Below are positions 25,906 through 34,981 of a stretch of 64,000 bases of DNA, piece by piece. Made by a program: the position numbers and the translations under genes. The notes beneath the pieces are model-generated. The model saw only the letters and a program-made list of their open reading frames with translations, searched no databases and had not been told where the DNA came from. Numbering within the stretch: the first letter of the stretch is position 1; each line of letters starts with the position of its first letter. The stretch is taken from contig BTUV01000003.1 in the NCBI GenBank assembly GCA_045863035.1, positions 1 through 64,000 of the forward strand, given 5' to 3'. This DNA comes from H2-BAC3 sp045863035. Its GTDB lineage: Bacteria; Bacteroidota; Ignavibacteria; Ignavibacteriales; Ignavibacteriaceae.

Positions 25906-27167
25906 CTATATTCTGGGTTTTGTACATCACTGTCACTTTGGTCAGAATTGGCTTCATCCAGCATCCTGCCTTCCATCGAAGAGCTTAATCCGTGTAAACC
26001 GGCGCTGATAGAATTAATTGTATTACTTTGATTATTCGAACCATTTAATAATAGCTCACGGCTTTTCCCTGCCAATTCAGTAGTAAATCTGTTAAACTCC
26101 AACAAATGCTCTTTTAGAAGATTTTTTGAGTTTATAGAATCCTTTAACAAGAACTGGCGTTGTTCGTTGACTAGTTTGACCCTCTCACTAATTTCGGTTA
26201 AAAAAAGTTTCTGAAAATCTTTAATTAAACTTTGGTAAAGTGAAGCAACTATTGTTTCTTGTGAATATGCTTCTAATTGCGTGTACAACTTTGGAAGAGT
26301 GACCTCAATAAACTCGTCCCTCTTTTTATAAATTTGCTCCATTGTGTCATCATAATACTTATTAATGGGGACCTGTTGTTCGAGCAAATTTGAATCAATC
26401 TCTCTGTGTCTTTCAATAATTGCTCTTCCCATATTTTCAGCAAAAACCTGCATCTCTGTTTCAAGATATTTTATACCATTCATTTTTACCATAAAAATAT
26501 CTTTTTCAATATCAGCGAGAACTCTCGCCACCTCAACTTGCGCATCCTTTTTAATTTTAACTCCCTCATGATCAAGTTTCTTTAGCATTAATTTGGCTTG
26601 ATTTTCAATTTCAGCTACTCTTACTTTATCTGGTTCATAGATTGTCGTAACAGTTTCAGTTTTTTTACTTCCAAAAAGTAAATTAAGTATGCCCATAATG
26701 CCACCTTTCTTAATATTATTTATTTGCTTGCTTTCAGGTATCTTAAACAAGCACAAATTGCAAAAATGCTCACAATTATTATCAAATAGATCATAGCCAC
26801 CGGATCCCAGCATGCTCCTTGCAAAACTCACTATTTCATGCTTAGGTTTAAGATAGCCCTTTTCGTGCAAATTAAATAATCGCACCTCACATCTCCCATC
26901 ACGAAGAAAAGCTCGCAAATCTGTGCGAATTACAGAATTAGAGTCACCAAAAATTCCGTCTTCATTCTGCCCAGTGAAATGAATAACCTCGTTGAAAGAT
27001 ATAAAGATTCCGTGATGAAAATAGAATCCCCTATTTACACGAATGTGATCAGCTTTAACCGGTGTTCTAAATAGCCATTTTTCATCCACATGATCAGAAT
27101 ATAGACCAATTGAAGTATTACCAATACTTAGTTGAGACTTTTTTTCTGATTGAGATCTATAATTCAT
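25902..27167 (-). CDS. LRAT-like domain fused to a coiled-coil domain
   Basis: 421 residues, first gene of the cassette. The N-terminal LRAT/NlpC-like domain (about 30-140) has Cys132 in DNNCEHF and likely histidines His52 and His63 (FHHGIFIS, VIHFTG). After a short hydrophobic linker (MGILNLLFGSKKTETV, about 158-173) comes TIYEPDKVRVAEI (175-187) and a long coiled coil to residue 400. It appears to be a fusion of the two proteins encoded separately just downstream. The internal Met at about 158 might have been the start of a once-separate coiled-coil gene. Predicted to be a thiol hydrolase or acyltransferase tethered to a filamentous helical domain. Confidence 0.75.
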   Translation of the reverse strand: MNYRSQSEKKSQLSIGNTSIGLYSDHVDEKWLFRTPVKADHIRVNRGFYFHHGIFISFNEVIHFTGQNEDGIFGDSNSVIRTDLRAFLRDGRCEVRLFNLHEKGYLKPKHEIVSFARSMLGSGGYDLFDNNCEHFCNLCLFKIPESKQINNIKKGGIMGILNLLFGSKKTETVTTIYEPDKVRVAEIENQAKLMLKKLDHEGVKIKKDAQVEVARVLADIEKDIFMVKMNGIKYLETEMQVFAENMGRAIIERHREIDSNLLEQQVPINKYYDDTMEQIYKKRDEFIEVTLPKLYTQLEAYSQETIVASLYQSLIKDFQKLFLTEISERVKLVNEQRQFLLKDSINSKNLLKEHLLEFNRFTTELAGKSRELLLNGSNNQSNTINSISAGLHGLSSSMEGRMLDEANSDQSDSDVQNPEYR

Positions 27168-27412
27168 CTATAAATCCGTGCGATAGAATCAAGATTGTAA
27201 TTGAAACTTTTGTGTTTGCTGAATTTTTGTCGAGGGGATTTATATTACCCCAAAACTATTTTGTTAATAGAAAAATAGGAATATCCCGAATTTCCTCCAA
27301 CGAAATAATTGAAAATATTGTATTTTATAAGAATTTTTAATCGCCAAAATGTAAAATTTCCAGCTTTCTCCTCTCCATTCTCAATTACCCCCGTTTTCCC
27401 CTGAAAATTCCG
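27168..27412. other. Divergent intergenic region right of the LRAT cassette
   Basis: AT-rich gap between the LRAT fusion and valS. It should hold the cassette promoter on the minus strand and the valS promoter on the plus strand. No gene or strong hairpin is seen. Confidence 0.4.
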
Positions 27413-27420
27413 TAAATTTG
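27413..27420 (+). promoter_or_regulatory. Putative -7 box of valS
   Basis: TAAATTTG fits TAnnTTTG and lies 29 bases before the ATG at 27450. A typical -33 TTG is not visible at the usual distance, so only the -7 element is claimed. Confidence 0.4.
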
Positions 27421-27449
27421 GGTTTTTGTTATAATATTTCCCCTATTAC

Positions 27450-30059
27450 ATGAGCAATCAGTCCGAATTAGCCAAAGCATACAATCCTTCTGACGTTGAA
27501 GATAAATGGTACCATCGGTGGGAGGAGGAGAAAATCTTCCGCTCGGTGCCCGAATCAGGTAAAAAGCCCTACACCATCGTCATCCCCCCGCCGAACATCA
27601 CCGGCAGTCTGACCATGGGGCATATCCTGAACAATACCATCCAGGATATTTTTATCCGCCTCAAAAGGATGCAGGGCTACAACGCCTGCTGGGTTCCGGG
27701 AACCGACCATGCTTCCATCGCCACCGAGACAAAGGTTTATAACTTTCTGAAAGGTCAGGGAATCAATAAATATGAGATCGGCCGTGAAGAGTTCCTGAAG
27801 CACTGCTACGAGTGGAAAGATAAATACGGCGGTCTGATCATCCAGCAGCTCCGGAAACTCGGCGTAAGCTGTGACTGGGACCGTGAGCGCTTCACCATGG
27901 ATGAGGATTATTACAAAAAAGTTGTCAGCTCATTTGTAGAACTGTACAATGAAGGGAAAATTTACCGCGGCTACCGCCTGGTAAACTGGTGCCCGGTTTC
28001 AAAAAGCGCTATTTCAGACGAGGAAGTTATTCCGCGCCAGGTTCAGGGAAAGCTAACTTACATTAAGTATCCGGTTAAAGGGGAAGGCGTATATATCACC
28101 GTTGCAACCACCCGTCCGGAAACGATGCTTGGCGATACCGGCGTTGCTGTTAATCCCGATGATGAGAGATATACCGCGTATATAGGAAAAACTATCATCC
28201 TTCCTCTGACCGGAAGAGAGATTCCCGTTTTTGTCGATCAGTATGTGGACAAGACTTTCGGCACCGGAGCAGTAAAGGTTACTCCGGCACATGACCCGAA
28301 CGATTATGAAATGGGAGTGCGCCACGGCCTTGAGATGATCAACATCTTTAATGAAGATGCATCACTTAATCATAACGCACCGGAAGAGTTTCAGGGGCTT
28401 GACCGTTATGCCGCGAGAGAGAAAGTTGTTCACCGCCTGCAGGAACTTGGACTGATTGAAAAGATTGAAGAACATCTGCATAACGTTGGTTACTCAGAAC
28501 GGGGCGGAGTTCCGATTGAGCCCTACCTGAGCGAGCAGTGGTTCATGAAGATGGAAGAACTGAGCAAGCCGGCTCTTGATGCAGTTGTTAATAAAGAAGT
28601 AAATTTCCATCCGGCGCACTGGGTGAAAACATACGAGCACTGGATGTCGGGCATTCGTGACTGGTGTATATCACGGCAGCTCTGGTGGGGGCACCGCATT
28701 CCGGTTTGGTATCACAAAGATACCAAAGAGATGTATGTTAACACCACTCCTCCGGCTGATATACAAAACTGGCATCAGGATGATGATGTTCTTGATACCT
28801 GGGCATCGTCATGGCTCTGGGCGCATGATGTGTTCCGCACGGATGAAGAGCAGAAATATTATCTGCCGACCGATCTTCTGGTCACCGCGCCTGATATTAT
28901 CTTCTTCTGGGTCGCGCGTATGATTATCGCAACGCTGCATTTCAAAAAAGAAATTCCGTTTAAGGATGTCTATTTTACTTCGGTAATCCGCGATCTGCAG
29001 GGGCGCAAGATGAGCAAATCACTTGGTAATTCTCCGGACCCTATCGAAGTGATCAATGAATACGGCGCTGACGCATTGCGCTTCACGGTTATATATCTTG
29101 CACCGCTCGGGCAGGATGTACTGTTCTCAGCGGAAAAGAGTGAGTTCGGTCGAAACTTTGCAAATAAACTCTGGAACGCCGGACGATTCCTTCTGATGAA
29201 CAAGGGAGGCGATGATATATCCAACGCTGCACTGCTTGAGGATGACCTGGTTGACAAGTGGATCAACTCCCGCCTGCACCGCACGCTGCGTGATCTCGAG
29301 GAATCCATGAATAAGTTTGATATTAACATTGCATCCAAGACCATTTATTCTTTCGTCTGGAATGATTTCTGCGACTGGTATATAGAGCTTATTAAAAACA
29401 AGCTGTATTCACAGGACCCGGTTGTTAAGGGTTCCGCACTCAGAAAAGCGGTTGCCATATTTGAATCACTGCTGCAGATTGTGCATCCGTTCATGCCGTT
29501 TATTACAGAAGAGCTGTGGCAGGCATTCGGTGCGGCGGGATCAAGAAAGAGTATATCCGTTTCAGGATATCCGGTTTCAGATATGCCAAAGATTGATGAT
29601 ACAGTTGAAAAGGAGATGGGGCTTCTGCAGGATGTTATCACCGGAGTGCGAAACATCCGCGGTGAGATGAATATACCTCCTTCAAAAGCGCTTGCTGTTT
29701 TTGTGAGAGGCGCTTCACTTTCACCGGTTTATGCCGAGTATATAAAGAAACTTGCCAAGGCATCGGAAGTTACCATTTCTGAAAACCTGATCAAGCCGGC
29801 AAAATCAGCTTCGTCGGTGGTGCGTGACTGTGAAATCTTTGTACCGCTTGAAGGGCTTATTGACCTTGACGCAGAGCGTTTACGTCTTGAAAAAGAAATT
29901 GCACGGTTAAAAGGTGCGCTCACCGGAGTTGAGAAGAAACTGGCTAATCAGTCATTTGTAGCCAATGCTCCTGCTGATGTGGTTGCAAAGGAAAAAGCAA
30001 AACAGAGTGACTGGATGAGTCAGATTGAAAAGCTTGAGGAGAGCTTAAGAAACCTGTAA
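27450..30059 (+). CDS. valS: Valyl-tRNA synthetase
   Basis: 869 residues. Class I signatures are present: the HIGH-like TMGH (55-58, within PPPNITGSLTMGH) and the KMSKS loop at 520-524. The connective peptide editing domain lies between them, with TTRPETMLGDTGVAVNP. The anticodon-binding domain and a C-terminal coiled-coil tRNA-binding arm (LRLEKEIARLKGALTGVEKK) complete the normal ValRS layout. It charges tRNA-Val and deacylates mischarged tRNA. It is convergent with holA, with a hairpin repeat array between them. Confidence 0.98.
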   Translation: MSNQSELAKAYNPSDVEDKWYHRWEEEKIFRSVPESGKKPYTIVIPPPNITGSLTMGHILNNTIQDIFIRLKRMQGYNACWVPGTDHASIATETKVYNFLKGQGINKYEIGREEFLKHCYEWKDKYGGLIIQQLRKLGVSCDWDRERFTMDEDYYKKVVSSFVELYNEGKIYRGYRLVNWCPVSKSAISDEEVIPRQVQGKLTYIKYPVKGEGVYITVATTRPETMLGDTGVAVNPDDERYTAYIGKTIILPLTGREIPVFVDQYVDKTFGTGAVKVTPAHDPNDYEMGVRHGLEMINIFNEDASLNHNAPEEFQGLDRYAAREKVVHRLQELGLIEKIEEHLHNVGYSERGGVPIEPYLSEQWFMKMEELSKPALDAVVNKEVNFHPAHWVKTYEHWMSGIRDWCISRQLWWGHRIPVWYHKDTKEMYVNTTPPADIQNWHQDDDVLDTWASSWLWAHDVFRTDEEQKYYLPTDLLVTAPDIIFFWVARMIIATLHFKKEIPFKDVYFTSVIRDLQGRKMSKSLGNSPDPIEVINEYGADALRFTVIYLAPLGQDVLFSAEKSEFGRNFANKLWNAGRFLLMNKGGDDISNAALLEDDLVDKWINSRLHRTLRDLEESMNKFDINIASKTIYSFVWNDFCDWYIELIKNKLYSQDPVVKGSALRKAVAIFESLLQIVHPFMPFITEELWQAFGAAGSRKSISVSGYPVSDMPKIDDTVEKEMGLLQDVITGVRNIRGEMNIPPSKALAVFVRGASLSPVYAEYIKKLAKASEVTISENLIKPAKSASSVVRDCEIFVPLEGLIDLDAERLRLEKEIARLKGALTGVEKKLANQSFVANAPADVVAKEKAKQSDWMSQIEKLEESLRNL

Positions 30060-30208
30060 TCTGAATTATGAAGTATGAAGTATGAAGTAAGAAGTAAGAA
30101 GTATGAAGTATGAAGTATGAATTATGAATTATGAAGTAAGAATTCATCAATGAAGAGAGTGTAAATTTAATTTGTCAGACATTACCAATTGCTGACCACT
30201 CATTACTA
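30060..30208. repeat. ATGAAGT-type simple repeat
   Basis: Starts directly after the valS stop with repeated TATGAAGT/AAGAAGT/TATGAATT units to about 30140. Similar blocks occur at 18689, 20660, 20848 and 54697. No gene. Confidence 0.8.
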
Positions 30209-30700
30209 ATTACAATGTCATCCCTTCGGGATTTTGTTGTATAGATTCTATTTTATTGCTACAAGAATTTCATCCCTTCGGGATTATATATGAACGCCGA
30301 AGGCGTGACATTGTTGTAGAGAACATTTACCAACCCAACATCCGTAAAACGCCGAAGGCGTGACATTGTTGTAGAAATCATATACCATCCCAACACCCCT
30401 AAAACGCCGAAGGCGTGACATTATTGTAGAAATCATATACCATCCCAACACCCCTAAAACGCCGAAGGCGTGATATTATTGTAGAAAACACATACCAACC
30501 CAACATCCGTAAAACGCCGAAGGCGTGATATTATTGTAGAAACGGATAATCACGAGTCACAGAGGCAAACGCCGAAGGCGTGACATTATTATAGAAAATA
30601 TATACCAAGCCAGAACCCCTAAAACGCCGAAGGCGTGACATTGTTGTAGAAATCATTTACCAGCCGAATGCCCGTTCAAACGCCGAAGGCGTGACATTAT
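30209..30700. repeat. 55-bp tandem hairpin repeat array between valS and holA
   Basis: Eight copies of a unit starting AACGCCGAAGGCGTGA begin at 30293, 30348, 30403, 30458, 30513, 30568, 30623 and 30679, so the period is 55 bases (56 at the last step). Each carries the palindrome ACGCC-GAA-GGCGT, then GACATTATTGTAGAAA and about 24 less conserved bases. To the left, two units in the opposite orientation carry the stem ATCCC-TTC-GGGAT at 30220-30232 and 30272-30284. The stem bases changed on both sides, so pairing is kept. The 'spacers' resemble each other, so this is not CRISPR. Confidence 0.9.
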
Positions 30701-30723
30701 AAATTATTTGAGACTTTATATAT

Positions 30724-31755
30724 TCACGCGAGGATTTCAGACATCAACATTAAAAACAAAGTTTTCTCATCGGTTGCTGATGTTTTAACCGCAAGTTCGG
30801 TACGGTGCAGTGCATCAATCACCCGGTAAAGGTCAGTCATGGTATATCTTGCAGCCGCTGTCTTGCTATCGCGCAGAAAATAGGGATGCACGCCAACACT
30901 TCGCGCCATTACATCGTCGGTTTTCCCTGACCTCATCATCTCGTGTAATTTTGCCAGTCCGAAAAAATACCGAAACAGCATTATCAGAGAAGGTAATATA
31001 CTATCTCCTTTACTCACCATACTGTTTGCTATCTTAAAAGAAAGCTCCTTATTGCGGGCCCCCAGTGCATTTTGCAGATCAAATATCGTATATTCTTTTG
31101 TATTGTCAGAAAGCAGCCGTACAGCATCAGCAGTAATTAGCTCTTCCACTCCCGCATTGGTGATCATTTTCTCAAGCTGGTTTTCAAGCAGCTTTGTGTC
31201 GCTGCCGGTAATATCAACAAGAAGCTGCGCATCCATAAAAGAAATTTTCTTCCCCTTCTCAGCCGCGTAACCAATAACCCAGGAAACCAGCTCATTCCCC
31301 TTTAGCTCCGGAGCTTCATAGACTATCCCCCGGGCGGCTGCTTTAAGTAAAGCTCCTTTGTCAAAATCTTTTTTTATCCCATCGTATATAATAACCATCA
31401 CCGTATCAGGCGAAGGAGATTCAAGATAACTGATAAGCCGGTCCCTGTCCTTTGCATCAGTTTTTTCAAACTCGCGGTAGATGATAAGTTTTTTACCACC
31501 GCCAAACGGATATGAAAGAGCAGACGAAAACACATCGGAGCAAGAGTGTGTAGAGCCGAAGTATGTCTCGTTATCAAAGTCAGACAATATATCCGGCTTC
31601 ACTTTTTCCACAATCTGTGTTACAAAGGTATTCAGCAGTGACTGATCTGCACCAAAGAGGAGATAGGTATTTTTTACCGTTCCTTTCTTCAGTTCATTTT
31701 GTGCAGTCGGAATCCGGTGAATTTGTGGTTTTTCTTTAACGGCTGTTTTACTCAT
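30724..31755 (-). CDS. holA: DNA polymerase III subunit delta
   Basis: 343 residues. The opening TYLLFGADQSLLNTFVTQIV and the AAA-like region with VMVIIYDGIKKDFDKGALL, then the C-terminal collar domain with GNELVSWVIGYAAEKGKK and SILPSLIMLFRYF, match HolA. It opens the sliding-clamp ring as part of the clamp loader. The ATG overlaps the MetS-like stop as ATGA, so it is coupled to the transporter genes upstream. The usual first residues are preceded by a 20-residue polar extension. Confidence 0.92.
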   Translation of the reverse strand: MSKTAVKEKPQIHRIPTAQNELKKGTVKNTYLLFGADQSLLNTFVTQIVEKVKPDILSDFDNETYFGSTHSCSDVFSSALSYPFGGGKKLIIYREFEKTDAKDRDRLISYLESPSPDTVMVIIYDGIKKDFDKGALLKAAARGIVYEAPELKGNELVSWVIGYAAEKGKKISFMDAQLLVDITGSDTKLLENQLEKMITNAGVEELITADAVRLLSDNTKEYTIFDLQNALGARNKELSFKIANSMVSKGDSILPSLIMLFRYFFGLAKLHEMMRSGKTDDVMARSVGVHPYFLRDSKTAAARYTMTDLYRVIDALHRTELAVKTSATDEKTLFLMLMSEILA

Positions 31756-31871
31756 ACGTCTTGTTCCTTCTTTCTTTTTTCATACCGGGCAGCCAGACGT
31801 ATCATATATAATAAACCACCCCAGACCAGCCCAAGAACACACACCATCGTTATAATCGCCAAAGTACTCAT
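31752..31871 (-). CDS. MetS-like small subunit of the NSS transporter
   Basis: 39 residues, too short for a standard length cut-off. One membrane helix (LAIITMVCVLGLVWGGLLYM) is followed by a basic tail (RYEKRKKEQDV). This is the layout of MetS-type small subunits that accompany NSS transporters. The start overlaps the NSS stop (ATGA) and the stop overlaps the holA start (ATGA), so it is tightly coupled on both sides. In Corynebacterium, MetP and MetS together import methionine; the substrate here is unproved. Confidence 0.8.
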   Translation of the reverse strand: MSTLAIITMVCVLGLVWGGLLYMIRLAARYEKRKKEQDV

Positions 31872-33337
31872 GATATATTTCCTTTTGCACTGCGGGTAAG
31901 AAGTTTATTCACTGAAATCAGTACGGCAAGTACCAAACCCCACTGAAAAAGCACAGTACCGGCATTTTCTACATGGAACGGATTCCACCACTCTGCATCC
32001 CAGGTTACCGAAGAAATCAGCCACCAGAGGATAAGAGCAACCGCCTGCACCGGCACCACCCAGGTAATCAGTATATCATACCATCTGCCTATTTTAATAT
32101 CGCTTCCTTCATGATTTATTACCGTTTCTCTGAAACGGGCTGCTCCGTGTTTAATAACCGCGAATGCAATAAACGCACCGCTGAGCATCAGGGCAACTCC
32201 CCAGACCCAGTCCTGATTTATCAGGAAAGACGAACTGAATGCTGAAGGAATTCCAAGAAGTGCGCCAAGCGCGACAACGATGATAATTGCGCGGCGGCGG
32301 TTTATTCCCGCGTCAATAAACGTACGCGTTGCCAGTTCCACCATAGAAATCAATGACGTAAGCGCGGCAAAAAAGAGCGCAAGAAAAAATAATGACGCAA
32401 GGAGGATGTTAACCGATGAACTTCCTGTAATCTTTTCAAACAACTGCGGAAGATAAATAAAGGTGAGACCGGTATTTGCCGGACCTGATTTAGCTATCTC
32501 AACCATTGCATCAGCAGAACTTAAGGAGAACACCGTCGAAAAAATCATCATTCCGGCAAGCAGAGAAATGGAATTATTACCAAAGCCGATGAGCGCCGCG
32601 TTAAGAGCGATATCTTCTTTCTGCCGCATATATATTGCATAAACCATAATCAAGCCCCATCCCGCGCCGGTATCCCACGCATTCTGTGTAAGTGCATTCA
32701 GCCAGATCCGGTAATCAGCCAGTTTTGCAAAATTGGGAGTAAAGAAATAATTCAGGCCGTCAAGCGCACCGGGGAGCGTGACCGCACGGATAAACAAAAT
32801 GACGAGAATAATCAGCAGTGAAGGAACCAGATACCGTGATACCCTCTCGATGCCTTTGGATATACCGTGATACACGATGGCTCCGCAGAGAAGAATTACG
32901 AGCAAGTGAAACACTGCCGGCTGATAACCGTTTGAAAACTGATTCCAAAAATCAAGATGATCATTAACTGAAAAAAGCTCTCCGGTCATGGCTGTAGAAA
33001 AATAGCGCAGACACCACCCGGTAACCACTGAATAATAAAACATGATTGCCGTTGCAACAAATACAATGAACGCCCCCATCCAGGCATAGTTTTTACCGGC
33101 GGTTTCCGCTATTGCGTGAATTGGTCCTTTGCGGGTTGATTTCCCCAGAGCAAATTCAGATATAATCAGCGGAAGTGACCAAAGGAAAAGAAATATCACC
33201 CAGGGAATCAGAAACGTGCCCCCTTCGTTCTGAGCAACAACGCGAGAGAAACGCCAGATATTGCCCGTTCCTACAGCAATACCAAGTGTTGAAATGATAA
33301 GCATCCATCTGCTTGAAAAAAAATCTTCCTGCTTCAT
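31868..33337 (-). CDS. Sodium-dependent NSS (SNF) family transporter
   Basis: 489 residues with about 12 membrane helices. The signature GIAVGTGNIWRFSRVVAQNEGG shows the first unwound helix with the sodium and substrate site. The later NAWDTGAGWGLIMVYAIYM matches helix 6. NSS members import amino acids or related compounds with sodium. It is followed by an overlapping MetS-like subunit, which suggests a methionine or aliphatic amino-acid substrate, by analogy with MetPS. Confidence 0.9.
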   Translation of the reverse strand: MKQEDFFSSRWMLIISTLGIAVGTGNIWRFSRVVAQNEGGTFLIPWVIFLFLWSLPLIISEFALGKSTRKGPIHAIAETAGKNYAWMGAFIVFVATAIMFYYSVVTGWCLRYFSTAMTGELFSVNDHLDFWNQFSNGYQPAVFHLLVILLCGAIVYHGISKGIERVSRYLVPSLLIILVILFIRAVTLPGALDGLNYFFTPNFAKLADYRIWLNALTQNAWDTGAGWGLIMVYAIYMRQKEDIALNAALIGFGNNSISLLAGMMIFSTVFSLSSADAMVEIAKSGPANTGLTFIYLPQLFEKITGSSSVNILLASLFFLALFFAALTSLISMVELATRTFIDAGINRRRAIIIVVALGALLGIPSAFSSSFLINQDWVWGVALMLSGAFIAFAVIKHGAARFRETVINHEGSDIKIGRWYDILITWVVPVQAVALILWWLISSVTWDAEWWNPFHVENAGTVLFQWGLVLAVLISVNKLLTRSAKGNIS

Positions 33338-33363
33338 ATTCCTCCTTTTCCGTGAAAGAAAAA

Positions 33364-33386
33364 TCCCCGGCCATGAAGACCGGGGA
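33364..33386 (-). terminator. Terminator after the cyclophilin gene
   Basis: TCCCCGG and CCGGGGA arms pair with a 9-base loop and are followed on the minus strand by ATTTTTCTTT. It lies between the cyclophilin stop and the NSS start and probably separates their transcription. Confidence 0.75.
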
Positions 33387-33438
33387 ATGAAATATATACT
33401 GCGGCTGAAGTATCAGGCATATATATCCTGACTTCCGG

Positions 33439-34071
33439 TTAGTCCCGCTCTTCGATCTTTACTGATTTAATCACTACATCGGTAATCGGTTTGTCAGAAG
33501 GTTTTACCGTGGGGGTTTTGCCGATTGCTTCAACCACGCTCAGGCCGCCGACAACTTTGCCGAATACGGTATGTTTGCCGTCAAGCCAGGGGGTTGCCAC
33601 GAGGGTGATAAAGAACTGGCTTCCGTTGGTATTCGGACCTGCGTTTGCCATGGAGAGGATTCCCGCTCCGGTGTGTTTCAGATTAGATCTGATTTCATCT
33701 TCAAACTTACCGCCCCATAAGCTTGCTCCGCCTCTTCCGGTTCCGGTCGGGTCACCTCCCTGTATCATGAATTTATCAATTACTCTGTGGAAAATAATTC
33801 CGTCATAGTAACCTTTTTTTGCAAGACCGGTGAAATTTTCAACCGTCTTAGGTGTTTCGTTTGCAAAGAGTTCGATTTCGATGGTTCCCATACTGGTTTC
33901 CATCACAGCAATCACACGCTTTGCTGTTTTGTTAGCATCGCTCATATCTGGACTTTCATTGGATTGTATAGTTGTTTCCGGAGCCGGGTTCCCGGTATCC
34001 GTATTTGTTTTTGAATCACTGCATCCTGTCAGGATAAAAAATACAAGAAGCAAAGCTGAGAGTTGTTTCAT
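33439..34071 (-). CDS. Peptidyl-prolyl cis-trans isomerase (cyclophilin), lipoprotein
   Basis: 210 residues. The lipobox ILTGC puts the modified cysteine at Cys17, so it is a periplasmic or outer-membrane lipoprotein. The cyclophilin domain (about 48-205) is clear: VENFTGLAKKGYYDGIIFHR, FMIQGGDPTGTGRGG, SMANAGPNTNGSQFFIT and LDGKHTVFGKV. It speeds proline isomerisation in exported proteins. It lies 23 bases from uppP and ends at a strong terminator. Confidence 0.94.
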   Translation of the reverse strand: MKQLSALLLVFFILTGCSDSKTNTDTGNPAPETTIQSNESPDMSDANKTAKRVIAVMETSMGTIEIELFANETPKTVENFTGLAKKGYYDGIIFHRVIDKFMIQGGDPTGTGRGGASLWGGKFEDEIRSNLKHTGAGILSMANAGPNTNGSQFFITLVATPWLDGKHTVFGKVVGGLSVVEAIGKTPTVKPSDKPITDVVIKSVKIEERD

Positions 34072-34094
34072 TCGTATCTCCTTTTAAGTTGTAT

Positions 34095-34943
34095 TTATGG
34101 TGTAATAATTCCGCTGAAAAGCAGAGCAAGAATAATAGCTCCTGCTGCTATTCTATAATAGATAAATAAAAATGTACTGTTCTTTCTGAGAAACTTGAGC
34201 AGGAAGTCAATAGCAAACCATCCGCTCACCCCTGATACCAGCGTAGCCACCGCGAGCTGAAGCATATCATAAGAAGGGGGGCTCTCAAGAGTCTGCTTAA
34301 GTTCGAGCATTCCGCTTGCAAAGATAGCAGGAATGGAGAGAAGAAAGGAAAACCGCGCGGCAGTTTCTCTGTTAAATCCGCAGAAGAGTCCGCCGGTCAG
34401 GGTTGTTCCCGAACGGGAAGAGCCCGGTATCAGCGCGACTGCCTGTGCAAGCCCCACGATGATTGCATCACGCAGCGTAACCTGTTCGATACCGCGATTA
34501 TGTTTAGCCATTTTTTCTGCTAATGCGAGTATCAGCGCCAGAACGATAAGACTGGTAGCAATCACATATAAATTTTTTGTGAGTGCGCCTTCAATGATAT
34601 CCTTAAATCCGAGACCGATGATGACTATCGGAATTGTGCCGACTATTACCGCCCAGCCCAATCTTGAGTTTAGTGACTGCTCCTTAAAGCTTTTTCTCCG
34701 CAGGATGTTTTGTGTTACAAAATCCTTAACAATGTTTATCACATCGTTCCAGAAATAGATAAGAATGGAACCAAGCGTTCCAAGCTGAATAACGGCAATA
34801 AACGCAGTCCACTCGGCCGGATTGGATTCGTTAATAAGCCCCATAAACTTACCCGCCAGGGTTAAGTGACCGGTGCTGCTGATGGGAAGAAATTCGGATA
34901 ATCCCTGCACGATGCCAAGGATGATTGCATCAAGTAAACTCAA
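34095..34943 (-). CDS. uppP: Undecaprenyl-diphosphatase
   Basis: 282 residues with about eight membrane helices. The two conserved motifs are GLSEFLPISSTGHLTL (with the glutamate and histidine of the active site) and PGSSRSGTTLTGG. BacA/UppP removes a phosphate from undecaprenyl diphosphate so that the lipid carrier can be reused for cell-wall synthesis. It also confers some bacitracin resistance. Confidence 0.96.
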   Translation of the reverse strand: MSLLDAIILGIVQGLSEFLPISSTGHLTLAGKFMGLINESNPAEWTAFIAVIQLGTLGSILIYFWNDVINIVKDFVTQNILRRKSFKEQSLNSRLGWAVIVGTIPIVIIGLGFKDIIEGALTKNLYVIATSLIVLALILALAEKMAKHNRGIEQVTLRDAIIVGLAQAVALIPGSSRSGTTLTGGLFCGFNRETAARFSFLLSIPAIFASGMLELKQTLESPPSYDMLQLAVATLVSGVSGWFAIDFLLKFLRKNSTFLFIYYRIAAGAIILALLFSGIITP

Positions 34944-34981
34944 AAAGACTCCTTATATAAATTCATTAAGGGCGCGCGTAT

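Noticed and set aside
30293..30700. CRISPR array
   Set aside because: Repeats are regular, but the intervals between them resemble each other, the unit carries a short palindrome, and no cas genes are near.
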